From positions 1 to 55,742 of the forward strand of contig JAHDBR010000011.1 in assembly GCA_020630295.1 (NCBI GenBank): a stretch of 55,742 nucleotides of DNA, in the 5' to 3' direction. Source of the DNA: Sphingomonadaceae bacterium (GTDB taxonomy: Bacteria > Pseudomonadota > Alphaproteobacteria > Sphingomonadales > Sphingomonadaceae). How positions within the stretch are numbered: position 1 is the stretch's first letter; each line of letters starts with the position of its first letter. Positions 1-8,257 of the stretch are shown here, one piece after another. Under the pieces are notes generated by a model that was given only the letters and a program-made list of their open reading frames with translations, was not told the DNA's origin and did not search any database. The position numbers and the translations under genes were made by a program.

Positions 1-66
1 CCCTCACATCGGATGACGCGCCATTAGGGGGAGTCGGGTGTGAGGTCAAGGGGTGTGTACGACAGC

Positions 67-630
67 CTAACAGCCCAACATCATCGACCGACTACGGCGT
101 TGATCGAAAAACTCAACCGCGCATTTTGCGGTATTTTCACTAAGCGACAGAAAAGTGCGACGACGGTCTTGCCGGTCCTCCTCCCTTATTAGAATCTCAT
201 CTTCAACCATTCGATTGATCCAGCGCAGTGCGGTCGTCGTTGGGACTCTACTCGCGATGCAAAGAGAGGTTACAGAAACCCTTTTTCGCATTGTTTTGGC
301 CAATAAAAGATCAAGGATCATGTCCCATGCGGGATCAGCAAACAGGGACGGGGCAAAGAAACGGCTACGATCGTCTCTGGTTTTAATAATCGCTCGCAGA
401 AGTTCTGGCTCGGGCAAAAAGCTTGCCCTATTTCGATCTGCCACTTTTGACCCAAGTATAAGATCTTCTCTGCCGAATTCTCCACCTTGAGAGATTTTTG
501 GCGCTGTGAGCCAAACCGGATCGGCAGTATCGCAATTTGGCTTGTTAGGATCAACGGTCAGCTGCCGTTTAAGCTGTTCAAGTTGTTGTTCAATTGCAAT
601 AATACTGCTTTCAATTACGTTGGCACTCAT
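67..630 (-). CDS. Winged-helix (MarR-like) DNA-binding protein
   Basis: Soluble protein of 187 residues. The N-terminal part is a short Glu/Gln-rich helix (QQLEQLKRQL) followed by a linker. The C-terminal half is a winged-helix DNA-binding fold: a helix-turn-helix region (VTSLCIASRVPTTTALRWI, about residues 120-140) and a charged wing (EEDRQDRRRTFLSLS), as in MarR-type regulators. An upstream ATG at 657 is possible, but the ATG at 630 has a GGGGG tract about 9 bases ahead and is preferred. It is the last gene of a minus-strand cassette with a LuxR-type protein and a membrane protein. It is separated from the gene before it by about 80 bases holding an inverted repeat, so it may have its own promoter. 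Ligand and targets are unknown. The fold call is fairly sure; the MarR family assignment is inference. Confidence 0.75.
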   Translation of the reverse strand: MSANVIESSIIAIEQQLEQLKRQLTVDPNKPNCDTADPVWLTAPKISQGGEFGREDLILGSKVADRNRASFLPEPELLRAIIKTRDDRSRFFAPSLFADPAWDMILDLLLAKTMRKRVSVTSLCIASRVPTTTALRWINRMVEDEILIREEDRQDRRRTFLSLSENTAKCAVEFFDQRRSRSMMLGC

Positions 631-671
631 AACAATAACCCCCGAATGATAATGCAATGACTATCTTTACC

Positions 672-715
672 AACAACATATTAGACATCTCGGTAGTGCG
701 AATAATATTGTTGTT
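672..715. repeat. Imperfect inverted repeat ahead of winged-helix gene
   Basis: AACAACATATTA (672-683) is mirrored by TAATATTGTTGTT (703-715) with one extra T, across a 19-base gap. It overlaps the stop codon of the membrane protein gene and lies about 40-85 bases upstream of the winged-helix start. It could be an operator of that regulator or a weak hairpin in the intergenic transcript. It lacks a GC-rich stem with a T-tract, so a standard terminator is unlikely. Confidence 0.4.
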
Positions 716-1160
716 AAATCTGATTAATTTTCTTGCGCTCCTGAGATCTTAAAAAACGAGCGAACATTATTGAACCTACCAATAGAGTACACACACCAAA
801 AATAGCGGGTAACTGCGTCATCATCCAATACGCGCGCTGCATCCCGTTGAACGCAAGCGCGACCGTCAAATGCGCTCCAATCGGCAGGAACGCCAATGCC
901 GCAGAAATTAGTGGCCAAACTTTATGCGAATTCAGTGCAATATAACTTAGTCCAAGCAATAATAGAGCATCAAGCACTACGTGCCCGATCATGATGCGGC
1001 TAAAATCCGCTTGGCTACCGATAGAGTGGTAAACCACGTCTGCACTAAAATAAGCAACATAAAGAGCCGCACCTCGCCTTTCCGTTCTGCCACCCAAAAT
1101 CCACGCAAATGCACAAGCTGCAGGCAGGAGAACGAATAAGATTGCGATAGAAAAAGACAT
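714..1160 (-). CDS. Four-helix integral membrane protein, unknown function
   Basis: About 148 residues. Four hydrophobic segments are visible: residues 3-22, about 50-75 (including VVLDALLLLGLSYIAL), about 80-103, and about 112-135. A basic tail (RFLRSQERKKINQI) follows and suggests a cytoplasmic C-terminus. No recognisable enzyme motif. A GTG one codon earlier (1163) is an alternative start. The gene starts 11 bases after the stop of the small helical protein gene and is probably co-transcribed with it and the LuxR-type gene. The neighbourhood suggests a membrane partner in a signalling cassette, but this is inference. I do not recognise the family. Confidence 0.7.
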   Translation of the reverse strand: MSFSIAILFVLLPAACAFAWILGGRTERRGAALYVAYFSADVVYHSIGSQADFSRIMIGHVVLDALLLLGLSYIALNSHKVWPLISAALAFLPIGAHLTVALAFNGMQRAYWMMTQLPAIFGVCTLLVGSIMFARFLRSQERKKINQI

Positions 1161-1170
1161 CACTATTCAC

Positions 1171-1488
1171 TCATGCTGTCTGTTTGAGATTATCCACACC
1201 CATCGGCTCATTCGGGGGGCAATCGTCCAAACCAGTCTCTTCAAACTGTATTTGCAGCAGTCCGCCATGTACCCGCGCCATGTCCCCGCCAGCTGCCAGG
1301 AGCGATTGTTGAGAACGTACGAGCTTTAGGAGAGATTCGTGGCCCACATAGGGCCCGACATCAGCCTCACGCCTAGCAGACACCATCGTAGTTAAAAGAG
1401 CAGACTGGCGTAGAAGCGCATCATCCAGTGCGCGTTCCGCCTCTTGAATACATTTTGATAAACGTACTCTTGCGATATCTTTGTTCAT
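1171..1488 (-). CDS. Small helical protein, unknown function
   Basis: A 105-residue soluble protein, mostly predicted helix with alternating charge and hydrophobic positions at the N-terminus (KCIQEAERALDDALLRQ). No transmembrane segment, signal peptide or cysteine motif. ATG at 1488 is preceded by an AGGGG Shine-Dalgarno about 9 bases away, which supports real translation. It lies between the LuxR-type regulator and the four-helix membrane protein, all on the minus strand with short gaps, so it is probably part of the same transcription unit. Function not recognised. Confidence 0.65.
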   Translation of the reverse strand: MNKDIARVRLSKCIQEAERALDDALLRQSALLTTMVSARREADVGPYVGHESLLKLVRSQQSLLAAGGDMARVHGGLLQIQFEETGLDDCPPNEPMGVDNLKQTA

Positions 1489-1538
1489 GATAAATTGCCC
1501 CTGTTATAATTTTGCGACCATCCGTCGCTGGCTTTGCC

Positions 1539-2066
1539 CTACTTATTCAGCAATTCGAAATACTCAGACAACGTCACAAAAATGGCGATTGATCCCAGAG
1601 CCACTAGTAGTGTCGAGCCTGACAACATTAGGATTAACAGAAATCGAGATAGATACTGTCGTTGCTGTGCTACGTTTTTTGCGTCCCGATCAAACGTCAC
1701 ATCTTCTAAATGCCGTTCCAAAGAAGTGTTTTCATCTCCATGACGATGATTAGATATTACATATTCATCAGGACACGCACCTTCTTTAGTAAACATCAAA
1801 CCGTCGCCAATACGGGATTCTTCGTATATCGGTCTTTCGTATATACGGTTTAGCTCGCGATACCTTTCCGCGGCTTCACGGCGCGATCCTACATTCAGTT
1901 TCTTTTTGGAAAATTGGATTCTTTGATCGACGGTGTGAGGAGATATCCCGAGTTCACGTGCGATTTCTTTGGAAGTCTTGTGCTGGATCAGTCGATCCAA
2001 CACCTCGCGCTGTTTTTCAGTCAAACTGTTGAGTATATGTTGAGCAGTAGCGGCGCTTGTTGACAT
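1539..2066 (-). CDS. LuxR-type HTH regulator with C-terminal membrane anchor
   Basis: A 175-residue protein of unusual order. A GerE/LuxR helix-turn-helix occupies residues about 12-60 (LTEKQREVLDRL, TSKEIARELGISPHTVDQRI, the typical KEIA and SxxTV positions). A charged linker of about 75 residues follows, then one strong hydrophobic segment near the C-terminus (residues about 143-168, LSRFLLILMLSGSTLLVAL). There is no N-terminal receiver or autoinducer domain, so the DNA-binding head would hang from the inner membrane by its tail. AGGAG lies 6-7 bases before the ATG. It heads the cassette that ends with a winged-helix regulator. Target genes are unknown; autoregulation through the dyad at 2157-2181 is an inference. 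Confidence 0.85.
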   Translation of the reverse strand: MSTSAATAQHILNSLTEKQREVLDRLIQHKTSKEIARELGISPHTVDQRIQFSKKKLNVGSRREAAERYRELNRIYERPIYEESRIGDGLMFTKEGACPDEYVISNHRHGDENTSLERHLEDVTFDRDAKNVAQQRQYLSRFLLILMLSGSTLLVALGSIAIFVTLSEYFELLNK

Positions 2067-2156
2067 GCTTCTCCTGTTCAGATGCGCTTAACCAATTAAA
2101 TTCAGAAACTTTAAAGCGTTGGTCAATGCGCATTCTTATATCTTCGAACTCCTCAC

Positions 2157-2181
2157 AATTGTAAACGAATTGTTTACAATT
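2157..2181. promoter_or_regulatory. Perfect 10-bp dyad, probable operator
   Basis: AATTGTAAAC (2157-2166), a 5-base spacer GAATT, then GTTTACAATT (2172-2181) form a perfect inverted repeat about 90 bases upstream of the LuxR-type gene. The AT-rich, fully symmetric form fits a dimeric regulator site. The binding protein is unknown; the LuxR-type or winged-helix protein of the cassette are the obvious candidates. Confidence 0.6.
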
Positions 2182-2700
2182 AGGTTCCGAAAACTTCGCT
2201 TCATGCATTTTGTTCAATCAAGAAAGACTTGAGACAAAACCATTTTCCTACACCCCATCTATTTGCTTTAGTCCCTCAAGCGCCGGACGCGGGCTATGCG
2301 GCCCACTTGCCTACCTCGCATAAGCTCCGGCGGCCGGTCGGCCTTGGGGTTGGCGGGCCGCCAACCGGATCAGCGCGGGTCGGCTATGGCGCTCTTGTTC
2401 CTGATCGCGGCAATCGCAGCCGGTCACAAACAATAAGGACTCCCCTGACCATCTCACCCAGCACCGGAAATTACCGCCCTGCCCCACACCTGCCCTGCAT
2501 TCGCGGGTCCGTTTGTGCGCGTCGCGGCGGGGTGTTTACGCTCCTTTTGGAGTGCCCCGGCTTTTTTCTTCTAGAGGGTGGTCCATGTGGTCCATGTCTC
2601 TGGCGGAAAAGCGTCCGGCGGCGCGGTGCTGACCGCCGTCTGACCGTTTTGCAGGAACCAGCCGGTCCGCGAACCGTCTGACATCTGAACAGGGAACGGC
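2182..2700. other. Intergenic stretch without a convincing gene
   Basis: About 520 GC-rich bases between the accessory cassette and the EEP phosphatase gene. Reading frames here show low-complexity, arginine/proline/glycine-rich translations without family resemblance. A plus-strand frame ending at 2435 finishes with a hydrophobic stretch (MALLFLIAAIAAGHKQ) and may be a decayed gene tail. A 9-base unit TGGTCCATG is duplicated in tandem at 2579-2596. No terminator, tRNA or attachment site could be defined. Confidence 0.4.
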
Positions 2701-3816
2701 ATGACCACAAAGACGCGTAATCGCTGGAAAACCATCGGCTTATGGACATTGCGCGTGGTGGCGGCGGTGCTGATAACGGGCGTGCTGTTGAGCACCACCG
2801 AATCCAACCAGTGGTGGATCCGCGCATGGGACTTCCCCCGCGCGCAATTGCTGGTGGTGATGTTCGCGCTTTCCGTAGCGCTATGGGTGTATGACCGGCG
2901 CAATGCTGGGCCGTGGCTGCCGCTTGCGCTGGTCATGCTGTGCCTGTGGCAGGCGTGGCGGATATATCCGTATAGCGCGCTGGCACCGGTAGATGTCGCG
3001 ATGGCAGATGCGGAAACAGCGCAAGGCGGAGCGTGCTTCTCTGTGCTGTCGCTAAATGTGCTGCAAACCAACCGCGAATATGGCCGGACCACTGAAATGC
3101 TGGAGCGGATAGATCCCGATATCCTGCTGCTGATGGAAACCGATCAGGCGTGGATTGAGGCGATGACGCCCGTGACCGGCCAATATGCCCACGTGACCGC
3201 AAAGCCGCTCGACAACAAATACGGCCTGCTATTCGCCTCCCGCCTGCCCGTGCGCGATGCCCGCATCCGCGATCTGGCGCAGGAAGACACGCCATCGATC
3301 ATGGCGACGATGACCGTGGCAGATCAGGATTTCCACATGATCGGTCTGCACCCGCGCCCGCCGCGCCCCGGGCAGGATACTGAAGAACGCGATGCGGAGC
3401 TGATCGTCGCGGCGAAGGAAGCGCGCGCGATTGGTCTGCCTGCGATTGCGATCGGGGATTTCAACGATGTTGCATGGTCCGATACGACGCGGCTGTTCAT
3501 GCAAATGGGCCAGTTCATCGATCCGCGCATCGGGCGCGGCACCTATGCGACCTTCCCCGCCGATATGACCTATCTCGGCTGGCCGCTCGACCATGTGTTT
3601 GTGACCGAGCAGTTTCTGATGAAGGATATGCGGGTGCTGGATCCGGTCGGTTCTGATCACCGCCCCATATTGGCGGAGTTCTGTTTGAACCCGTCCGCCG
3701 GGCGCGCGCAAAACGCCGAGGCAGAGGACGCGACAGCGGAGAATATGCGCGAAGCTGAAACGGTAATGGACGAATTTGACGAGGACACAGCCGAAGACAA
3801 GTTAGCCGGTGAGTAA
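2701..3816 (+). CDS. Membrane-anchored endonuclease/exonuclease/phosphatase family protein
   Basis: 371 residues. Three hydrophobic segments open the protein (about 11-31, 41-59, 66-84). A complete EEP (DNase I-like) domain follows from about residue 110 to 335, with the expected metal and catalytic positions: LNVLQTN, the Glu in LLMETDQ, GLHPRPP, GDFNDVAWS, LDHVFVT and GSDHRPI. Members of this membrane-bound subgroup (YafD-like) are thought to act on phosphoesters at the periplasmic face; the substrate is unknown. The C-terminal 35 residues are an acidic tail. The start at 2701 follows AGGGAACGGC. It stands alone and is convergent with the GNAT gene. Confidence 0.85.
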   Translation: MTTKTRNRWKTIGLWTLRVVAAVLITGVLLSTTESNQWWIRAWDFPRAQLLVVMFALSVALWVYDRRNAGPWLPLALVMLCLWQAWRIYPYSALAPVDVAMADAETAQGGACFSVLSLNVLQTNREYGRTTEMLERIDPDILLLMETDQAWIEAMTPVTGQYAHVTAKPLDNKYGLLFASRLPVRDARIRDLAQEDTPSIMATMTVADQDFHMIGLHPRPPRPGQDTEERDAELIVAAKEARAIGLPAIAIGDFNDVAWSDTTRLFMQMGQFIDPRIGRGTYATFPADMTYLGWPLDHVFVTEQFLMKDMRVLDPVGSDHRPILAEFCLNPSAGRAQNAEAEDATAENMREAETVMDEFDEDTAEDKLAGE

Positions 3817-3835
3817 AACGGCGCGCTTCCTCCCC

Positions 3836-4384
3836 TTACTGCTCGCTCCAGTCGCAGCGCCGCAGCTCCCATTTCAGTTCATCGCACCAGCCGATATGCG
3901 TTTGGACGCTGCGCCGTAAATGCGCCTTTCGCGTAAAGCCCAGCCGTTCCAGCAGGGCGTTTGACGCAGTGTTCCGCGGATCGGTTTCGGCGGTGACAAG
4001 GTGGAGCTGCTCCGTCCCGAACAGATGCGTGATCATTGCGGCGGCACATTCCCCCGCAATGCCCTGCCCCTGATGCTGTTTGATGGTAATGTAGCCAATC
4101 TCGGCAATGCCCTGCGCCACTGGCACAGCGACCAGACGCGCGGCGGCGGCTCCGTCAGTGCGGTCCGTTGCAATCCATGTCCGTCCGTCCCAATCAGGGT
4201 CAAACAGCCACGCTTCGAGTTCTTTAATGGTCGCAAATGCGGCGCGGGTCAGATACCGGCACTGCGCCTCGTCAGACAGGGTTGGAAACAGCGCGGCTGC
4301 ATCTGCAGGCTCAATCGGGCGGAGTACAAACCGCTCCGTATTAAGAACCGGCGTGGCCGGATCTGTGCTGCCGGTCAGGCTCAC
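3836..4384 (-). CDS. GNAT family N-acetyltransferase (RimJ/RimL-like)
   Basis: About 182 residues from a GTG at 4384 whose last two bases enter the TGA stop of the LysR gene (GTGA overlap), with GGGAAAGA just ahead. This coupling is more credible than an ATG further upstream inside the LysR gene. The sequence starts LNTERFVLRPIEPADAAAL, the usual opening of Acetyltransf_3/RimJ-type enzymes. It has the acetyl-CoA loop region (QHQGQGIAGECAAAM) and ends with the NTASNALLERLGF helix typical of this group. It transfers acetyl from acetyl-CoA to an amine; the substrate is unknown. Translational coupling to the LysR gene suggests a shared regulon. Confidence 0.85.
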   Translation of the reverse strand: MSLTGSTDPATPVLNTERFVLRPIEPADAAALFPTLSDEAQCRYLTRAAFATIKELEAWLFDPDWDGRTWIATDRTDGAAAARLVAVPVAQGIAEIGYITIKQHQGQGIAGECAAAMITHLFGTEQLHLVTAETDPRNTASNALLERLGFTRKAHLRRSVQTHIGWCDELKWELRRCDWSEQ

Positions 4385-5172
4385 TCTTTCCCGAGGAAGG
4401 CAACCAGCGCCTTGACCTTCTTCTGCCGCCATTGCGGCGGAGGCGCGATCAGCCAATAGGCGCGGCGCCCCTCATCCGGCCCTTCCAGAATAGTCAGGCG
4501 CCCGGCATCGACCGCTTCGGACACAAGCAGATACGGCAAAATTGCCTTGCCCATGCCCGCCATCGCGCTGCTTAAAGCTTGTCCCGCATTGCCAACCTCA
4601 ACCGTGGGTGACGCTGATTCCGGCAGCGGAGCGCCCGGCCAGTCGATCCATTCATCCGGCGCATCCTCGGTAGAAACAACTACGCGCCGCGCGGGCGCAA
4701 GTTCAACCCCGTTCAACTCTCCCGGACCATCTACCAAGCGGACAGCAAGATCGAGGTTAGCCTCGGTAAAATCGGCATTCTCGTCTTCTACCAGATGGTA
4801 ACGGATTTCCGGATTCTCCTTCCGGAATGCCGATAGCCGCGGAGCCAGCCATTGCGCATAGAACTCGCGCGGAGCAGCAATTGTATAACTGTCGCTCGCC
4901 TGTCCCGCCTGCATGGCCTGCACGCTTTCCTCGAACTTCAAGAAGCCTTCGCGAAGCGCATCAAGACCGGCACAGCCTTCCGGAGTCAGTTCCAACCCCT
5001 TGCTGGTCCGGCGGAACAATACAGTCCCCAGATGATCTTCAAGAGCGCGTATTTGCTGGCCGACGGCGGCGGGCGTAACCGCAAGCTCGTCTGCCGCGCG
5101 GGTAAAGCTTAAATGCCGGGCGGCGGCATCATATACGCGCAAGGCGTTCAAAGGCAGGTGCGTGCGTTTCAT
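4381..5172 (-). CDS. LysR-family transcriptional regulator (GcvA-like)
   Basis: 263 residues. The N-terminal winged HTH is of the GcvA/AmpR type (LPLNALRVYDAAARHLSFTRAADEL, AVTPAAVGQQIRALEDHLG). A substrate-binding domain of two alpha/beta lobes follows from about residue 90. It is somewhat short for a LysR protein (usually about 290-310). The stop overlaps the GTG of the GNAT gene. Regulated genes may be the GNAT gene or the GTPase pair upstream; neither is shown. Family sure, role unknown. Confidence 0.88.
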   Translation of the reverse strand: MKRTHLPLNALRVYDAAARHLSFTRAADELAVTPAAVGQQIRALEDHLGTVLFRRTSKGLELTPEGCAGLDALREGFLKFEESVQAMQAGQASDSYTIAAPREFYAQWLAPRLSAFRKENPEIRYHLVEDENADFTEANLDLAVRLVDGPGELNGVELAPARRVVVSTEDAPDEWIDWPGAPLPESASPTVEVGNAGQALSSAMAGMGKAILPYLLVSEAVDAGRLTILEGPDEGRRAYWLIAPPPQWRQKKVKALVAFLGKE

Positions 5173-5220
5173 CGGAGGGGCGGTTTAAGCGAGCCCGCGC
5201 TGCAGCGCAACATAATGCTG

Positions 5221-6723
5221 TCACCCGCGTTCCGGATTGGCACGTAAATCGCCCAGCATCGGCCCGGCCTGCGGATACAGACGCACCAACAGCGATCTAC
5301 CCGCATTCTGCAATAGTGCTGCAATATCGCGTTCCAAACCGGCGCGATCCGCGGATTTGGCGCGGTTATATATGCCTTCCAGTTCGGCCTGATTGTCGGC
5401 CAGCACAGCATCGACATGATCCCGCCAGTATATCGGGTGCTCGCCTTCTTCCCACTCGCCGCGGCCTCTACCGAAATGAGCAACCGCCAGATAGCGCAGC
5501 AGAGATGCGCCGACAAAGCGTGTGAAGAATTCTGACGACCATCGGACGTAATTGCCATCATCGCCCATGGCCAGATTGACCCCTTTGGCCAGCCCGCCCG
5601 CACCTAGCGCGCCCAGCACACCGCCAACAATCATGCCCCCGCCCAGTGTCAGGCCGCCAGCCATCACATCCGCGGCGATGCCGGTGATGGCGCCGGACAT
5701 AATACCGCCCAAAAGCGCGGAAATACCTTCAGGTGCCTTTTTGGTCTGGCTGTAATCATCCCCGATTCTTTCCAGTACCTTTACCGTCGCGCTACCGGAG
5801 AGATTATGCAGACGGATTAGCGCATCGGTGGAATCGCGTGTTCCATTGGCTAATCGCTCGGACAAAGCGGTCATCGCTGTATTTGCGGCAATCGCCTCTT
5901 TCTTGCCGCCCGCTATCGCGTCGGTCAGTCCGCGCCGCCAGTCGCCCTCTCCCATCTTTTCACGGTCTTGCAGAGTTTCCGCCAAGGGGACCGCCAGCGC
6001 CGCCATTGATGCAGTGAAACGTTCCCGGTTCATCTCTGCCCAGCGCGCCGAAAGCCGGTCCATGGCAGGAGTTTTCCCGGCGGGAAGCAGAGGCTTCACC
6101 TGCTCCAGCAAGACTCCTTCCTGAACCCAGCATCGGGCAAACGCATCCAGCGGCAGCGCGCCTGCTACTTCTGCATATTGCGCAACCAGACGCGACCAGC
6201 GCTCCGTCTCCTTATCCGCATCCTGTTTGGGCGGCCCCATCTGGTTCAGTAGCAACAGCACAGGTTTACCCACCCAAGCCAGCACCTCCATCTCCAGATC
6301 GACATAGGCAGCGGCGGCCGGATCTTCTGCTGAATTTACCAGATACAGGATCACATCGGCCTGATCGCGGGCGTTCTGGACGGCTTGTTGGCTGGACCAT
6401 AATGGCCGTTCGCGCCAACGGTCCCAAACTTGCGTCAAAAACCAGCCGATTGGGTTGCCTGACATACGCAGCCGGTCAAGCAGGCGGGCCGTATCGCCAA
6501 AGCCGGGTGTGTCCCATAGCATCAGCGTATCATCGCCCTGCTGCACCAGCACGTGCCCGCTCGACAAATCAGTCACGTGGGCGGCATCGCGAACTTCGCC
6601 AATATCCTTGCCCAGCAGGGTTCTGGCCAATGTGGTTTTGCCCGCATTGGTGTGGCTTATGAGGCTGAGATTGATCGTGGTGCCGCCAGTGGCGGCCGGG
6701 GAAAGATCGGTTTCACTGTCCAT
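5221..6723 (-). CDS. Dynamin/Era-like GTPase with DUF3482 domain
   Basis: About 500 residues from ATG 6723, with AGGG about 8 bases ahead; longer readings would run into the DUF2868 gene. The N-terminal G domain shows a P-loop variant (ISHTNAGKTTL, with Ser in place of the first Gly), the G3 motif WDTPGFGDT, and a degenerate G4 (LLNQMG rather than NKxD). A helical region and a glycine-rich hydrophobic stretch (about residues 330-390, including GGLTLGGGMIVGGVLGALG) follow, suggesting membrane insertion like the DUF3482 family. It is 10 bases downstream of the DUF2868 gene, its usual companion. The pair's biological role is not established; membrane remodelling or stress is a guess. Confidence 0.85.
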   Translation of the reverse strand: MDSETDLSPAATGGTTINLSLISHTNAGKTTLARTLLGKDIGEVRDAAHVTDLSSGHVLVQQGDDTLMLWDTPGFGDTARLLDRLRMSGNPIGWFLTQVWDRWRERPLWSSQQAVQNARDQADVILYLVNSAEDPAAAAYVDLEMEVLAWVGKPVLLLLNQMGPPKQDADKETERWSRLVAQYAEVAGALPLDAFARCWVQEGVLLEQVKPLLPAGKTPAMDRLSARWAEMNRERFTASMAALAVPLAETLQDREKMGEGDWRRGLTDAIAGGKKEAIAANTAMTALSERLANGTRDSTDALIRLHNLSGSATVKVLERIGDDYSQTKKAPEGISALLGGIMSGAITGIAADVMAGGLTLGGGMIVGGVLGALGAGGLAKGVNLAMGDDGNYVRWSSEFFTRFVGASLLRYLAVAHFGRGRGEWEEGEHPIYWRDHVDAVLADNQAELEGIYNRAKSADRAGLERDIAALLQNAGRSLLVRLYPQAGPMLGDLRANPERG

Positions 6724-6733
6724 ATTGGTCACC

Positions 6734-8239
6734 CTAACCGCTTTGCGCCGTAAATTGCAGCGCTCCGCCCAAAAGTGCACTTTCAATGGCTTCGGAGACC
6801 ACGGCATTATCAGCGGAAGACAGGTCAAACCGCAACAGGTTCACGCCGATCGGCTGGACCATAGTTTCCCAGCTTTTAGCGCGGGCTGCCAAGCGGTCAC
6901 CGGCACCCGCTTGACCGGCAAAATGTTTGGCGAAAGGAGCTTCGTCTACAATAGCGCCAATTTTTACCCCTGTGCCGCCTGTCTTGTGACGCTGCTGCAG
7001 GCCCTGCAGAAAGGCACCGTGGTTCTCGTTCTCCGGCGTGGCGGTCATGCTGAACAGCGCAATATGCAGATCAAGGTCATTCATCCGGGCCTCCCGCTTC
7101 AGCCATTCATCTTCTGCGCCGTAGAGAACCGGCGGATCGATTTGCACCACAATTCTGTCACCCAGCGCCTGACGCAAAATATGTTCCAGTGCGCTCAATG
7201 ATGCGGCATCGGGCGTATAGGCATAGGGCGTTATTCTAATCGCACCGCCGCCGCCTTCCCGCGCACGCAACAAGCGCCTTACATAAAAATTCTCGCGGCC
7301 CGGAATGGTGAAGCTGCGAGTGCGCATGAAAGCACGCAGCCGGTTCCATCCGGCGAAAATCAAACGCGGCAAAACGACTACGCCGACGAGCGTAGCTGCC
7401 CAAAGTTTGATCCATGGCCCCGCATTGGTGCCGCCAGCTTCACCCCCGCTCCATCGCAGTTCGCCAATGCCGCTGACGGAAGGTATTTCGATACCCGTCA
7501 GCGTAGATGCCGGCCCCAAGATCACAGCCAGAATTGCATGGACCTGCCCTGCATCAAGAAAGGTACTTTCCCAACCCGCACGGTACTCAACGGTCAGCGC
7601 CCGCAGGAATATTCCCGCGCACAGGCCCAGCGCAAACAATGCTGCCGACAGATGTAGCGTAGTGCCGATACGGCGCGACGCCAGCGGCACCGACGCTGCG
7701 GACCAGTCAGCGGCGAACCGTGCGAGCGCCTGTCCCGTCACACCGGGAGCGCGCGACGATAGGCTGTGCACAGCGCGGAATGGCAAACGTGCCAAGGCCG
7801 GCGCATTCTTGCGGCGCAGGATCATTCTAACAAACATCCAGCCATAGATGACGAGGTTCCAGGCAATCACACCCAAAAGCGGGAAGCCGAGCAGTTCCAG
7901 CCTGCTACCTCCATCAAGCTCGTTACTCACCACCCCGGCAATAAACGCCGCGAGCGGAATAAGAGCCGTCATGGCGGCGGGCCAGCGGCTGCGTTTCAGC
8001 GCAGTATCAATCGCCGGATGACGCGTAGCGAGGCGCGCTGCGGCAAAGCGCGATCTCGCTGCCAGATATGCCGCATCGCCTTCGCCGCCATTCTGCGCAG
8101 CCGCCGAAACTGCGTGGGCCGTAGCCTGCAAACGGTCTTCTTCTGTCAGTAATTGCGCGGTGCCGTCTTCCTGCTCGGCTGCGCGGACCAGATAGAATGC
8201 GCGTGCATCGTCTTCGTTCAGGGTAAGATCGCTGGCCAT
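6734..8239 (-). CDS. DUF2868 membrane protein, partner of the DUF3482 GTPase
   Basis: 501 residues, matching the usual size of DUF2868 proteins. Hydrophobic segments occur at about 88-108, 118-140, 200-222, and two more between about 235 and 305. The cytoplasmic C-terminal part (about 340-501) has an alpha/beta character. The N-terminal region is acidic and helical. The stop lies 10 bases before the GTPase start, so the two are surely co-transcribed. This gene order (DUF2868 then a DUF3482 GTPase) is a known proteobacterial association. Function unknown; a membrane platform for the GTPase is the natural hypothesis. Confidence 0.85.
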   Translation of the reverse strand: MASDLTLNEDDARAFYLVRAAEQEDGTAQLLTEEDRLQATAHAVSAAAQNGGEGDAAYLAARSRFAAARLATRHPAIDTALKRSRWPAAMTALIPLAAFIAGVVSNELDGGSRLELLGFPLLGVIAWNLVIYGWMFVRMILRRKNAPALARLPFRAVHSLSSRAPGVTGQALARFAADWSAASVPLASRRIGTTLHLSAALFALGLCAGIFLRALTVEYRAGWESTFLDAGQVHAILAVILGPASTLTGIEIPSVSGIGELRWSGGEAGGTNAGPWIKLWAATLVGVVVLPRLIFAGWNRLRAFMRTRSFTIPGRENFYVRRLLRAREGGGGAIRITPYAYTPDAASLSALEHILRQALGDRIVVQIDPPVLYGAEDEWLKREARMNDLDLHIALFSMTATPENENHGAFLQGLQQRHKTGGTGVKIGAIVDEAPFAKHFAGQAGAGDRLAARAKSWETMVQPIGVNLLRFDLSSADNAVVSEAIESALLGGALQFTAQSG

Positions 8240-8257
8240 GCCCTGCTTGCGGCAGTC

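Noticed and set aside
2017-2217. 66-codon frame upstream of the LuxR-type gene
   Set aside because: Overlaps the start of that gene and the dyad operator; no convincing ribosome site or motif.
2229-2681. Open frame of 150 codons on the plus strand
   Set aside because: Low-complexity Arg/Pro/Gly-rich translation without ribosome site or family match; treated as non-coding.
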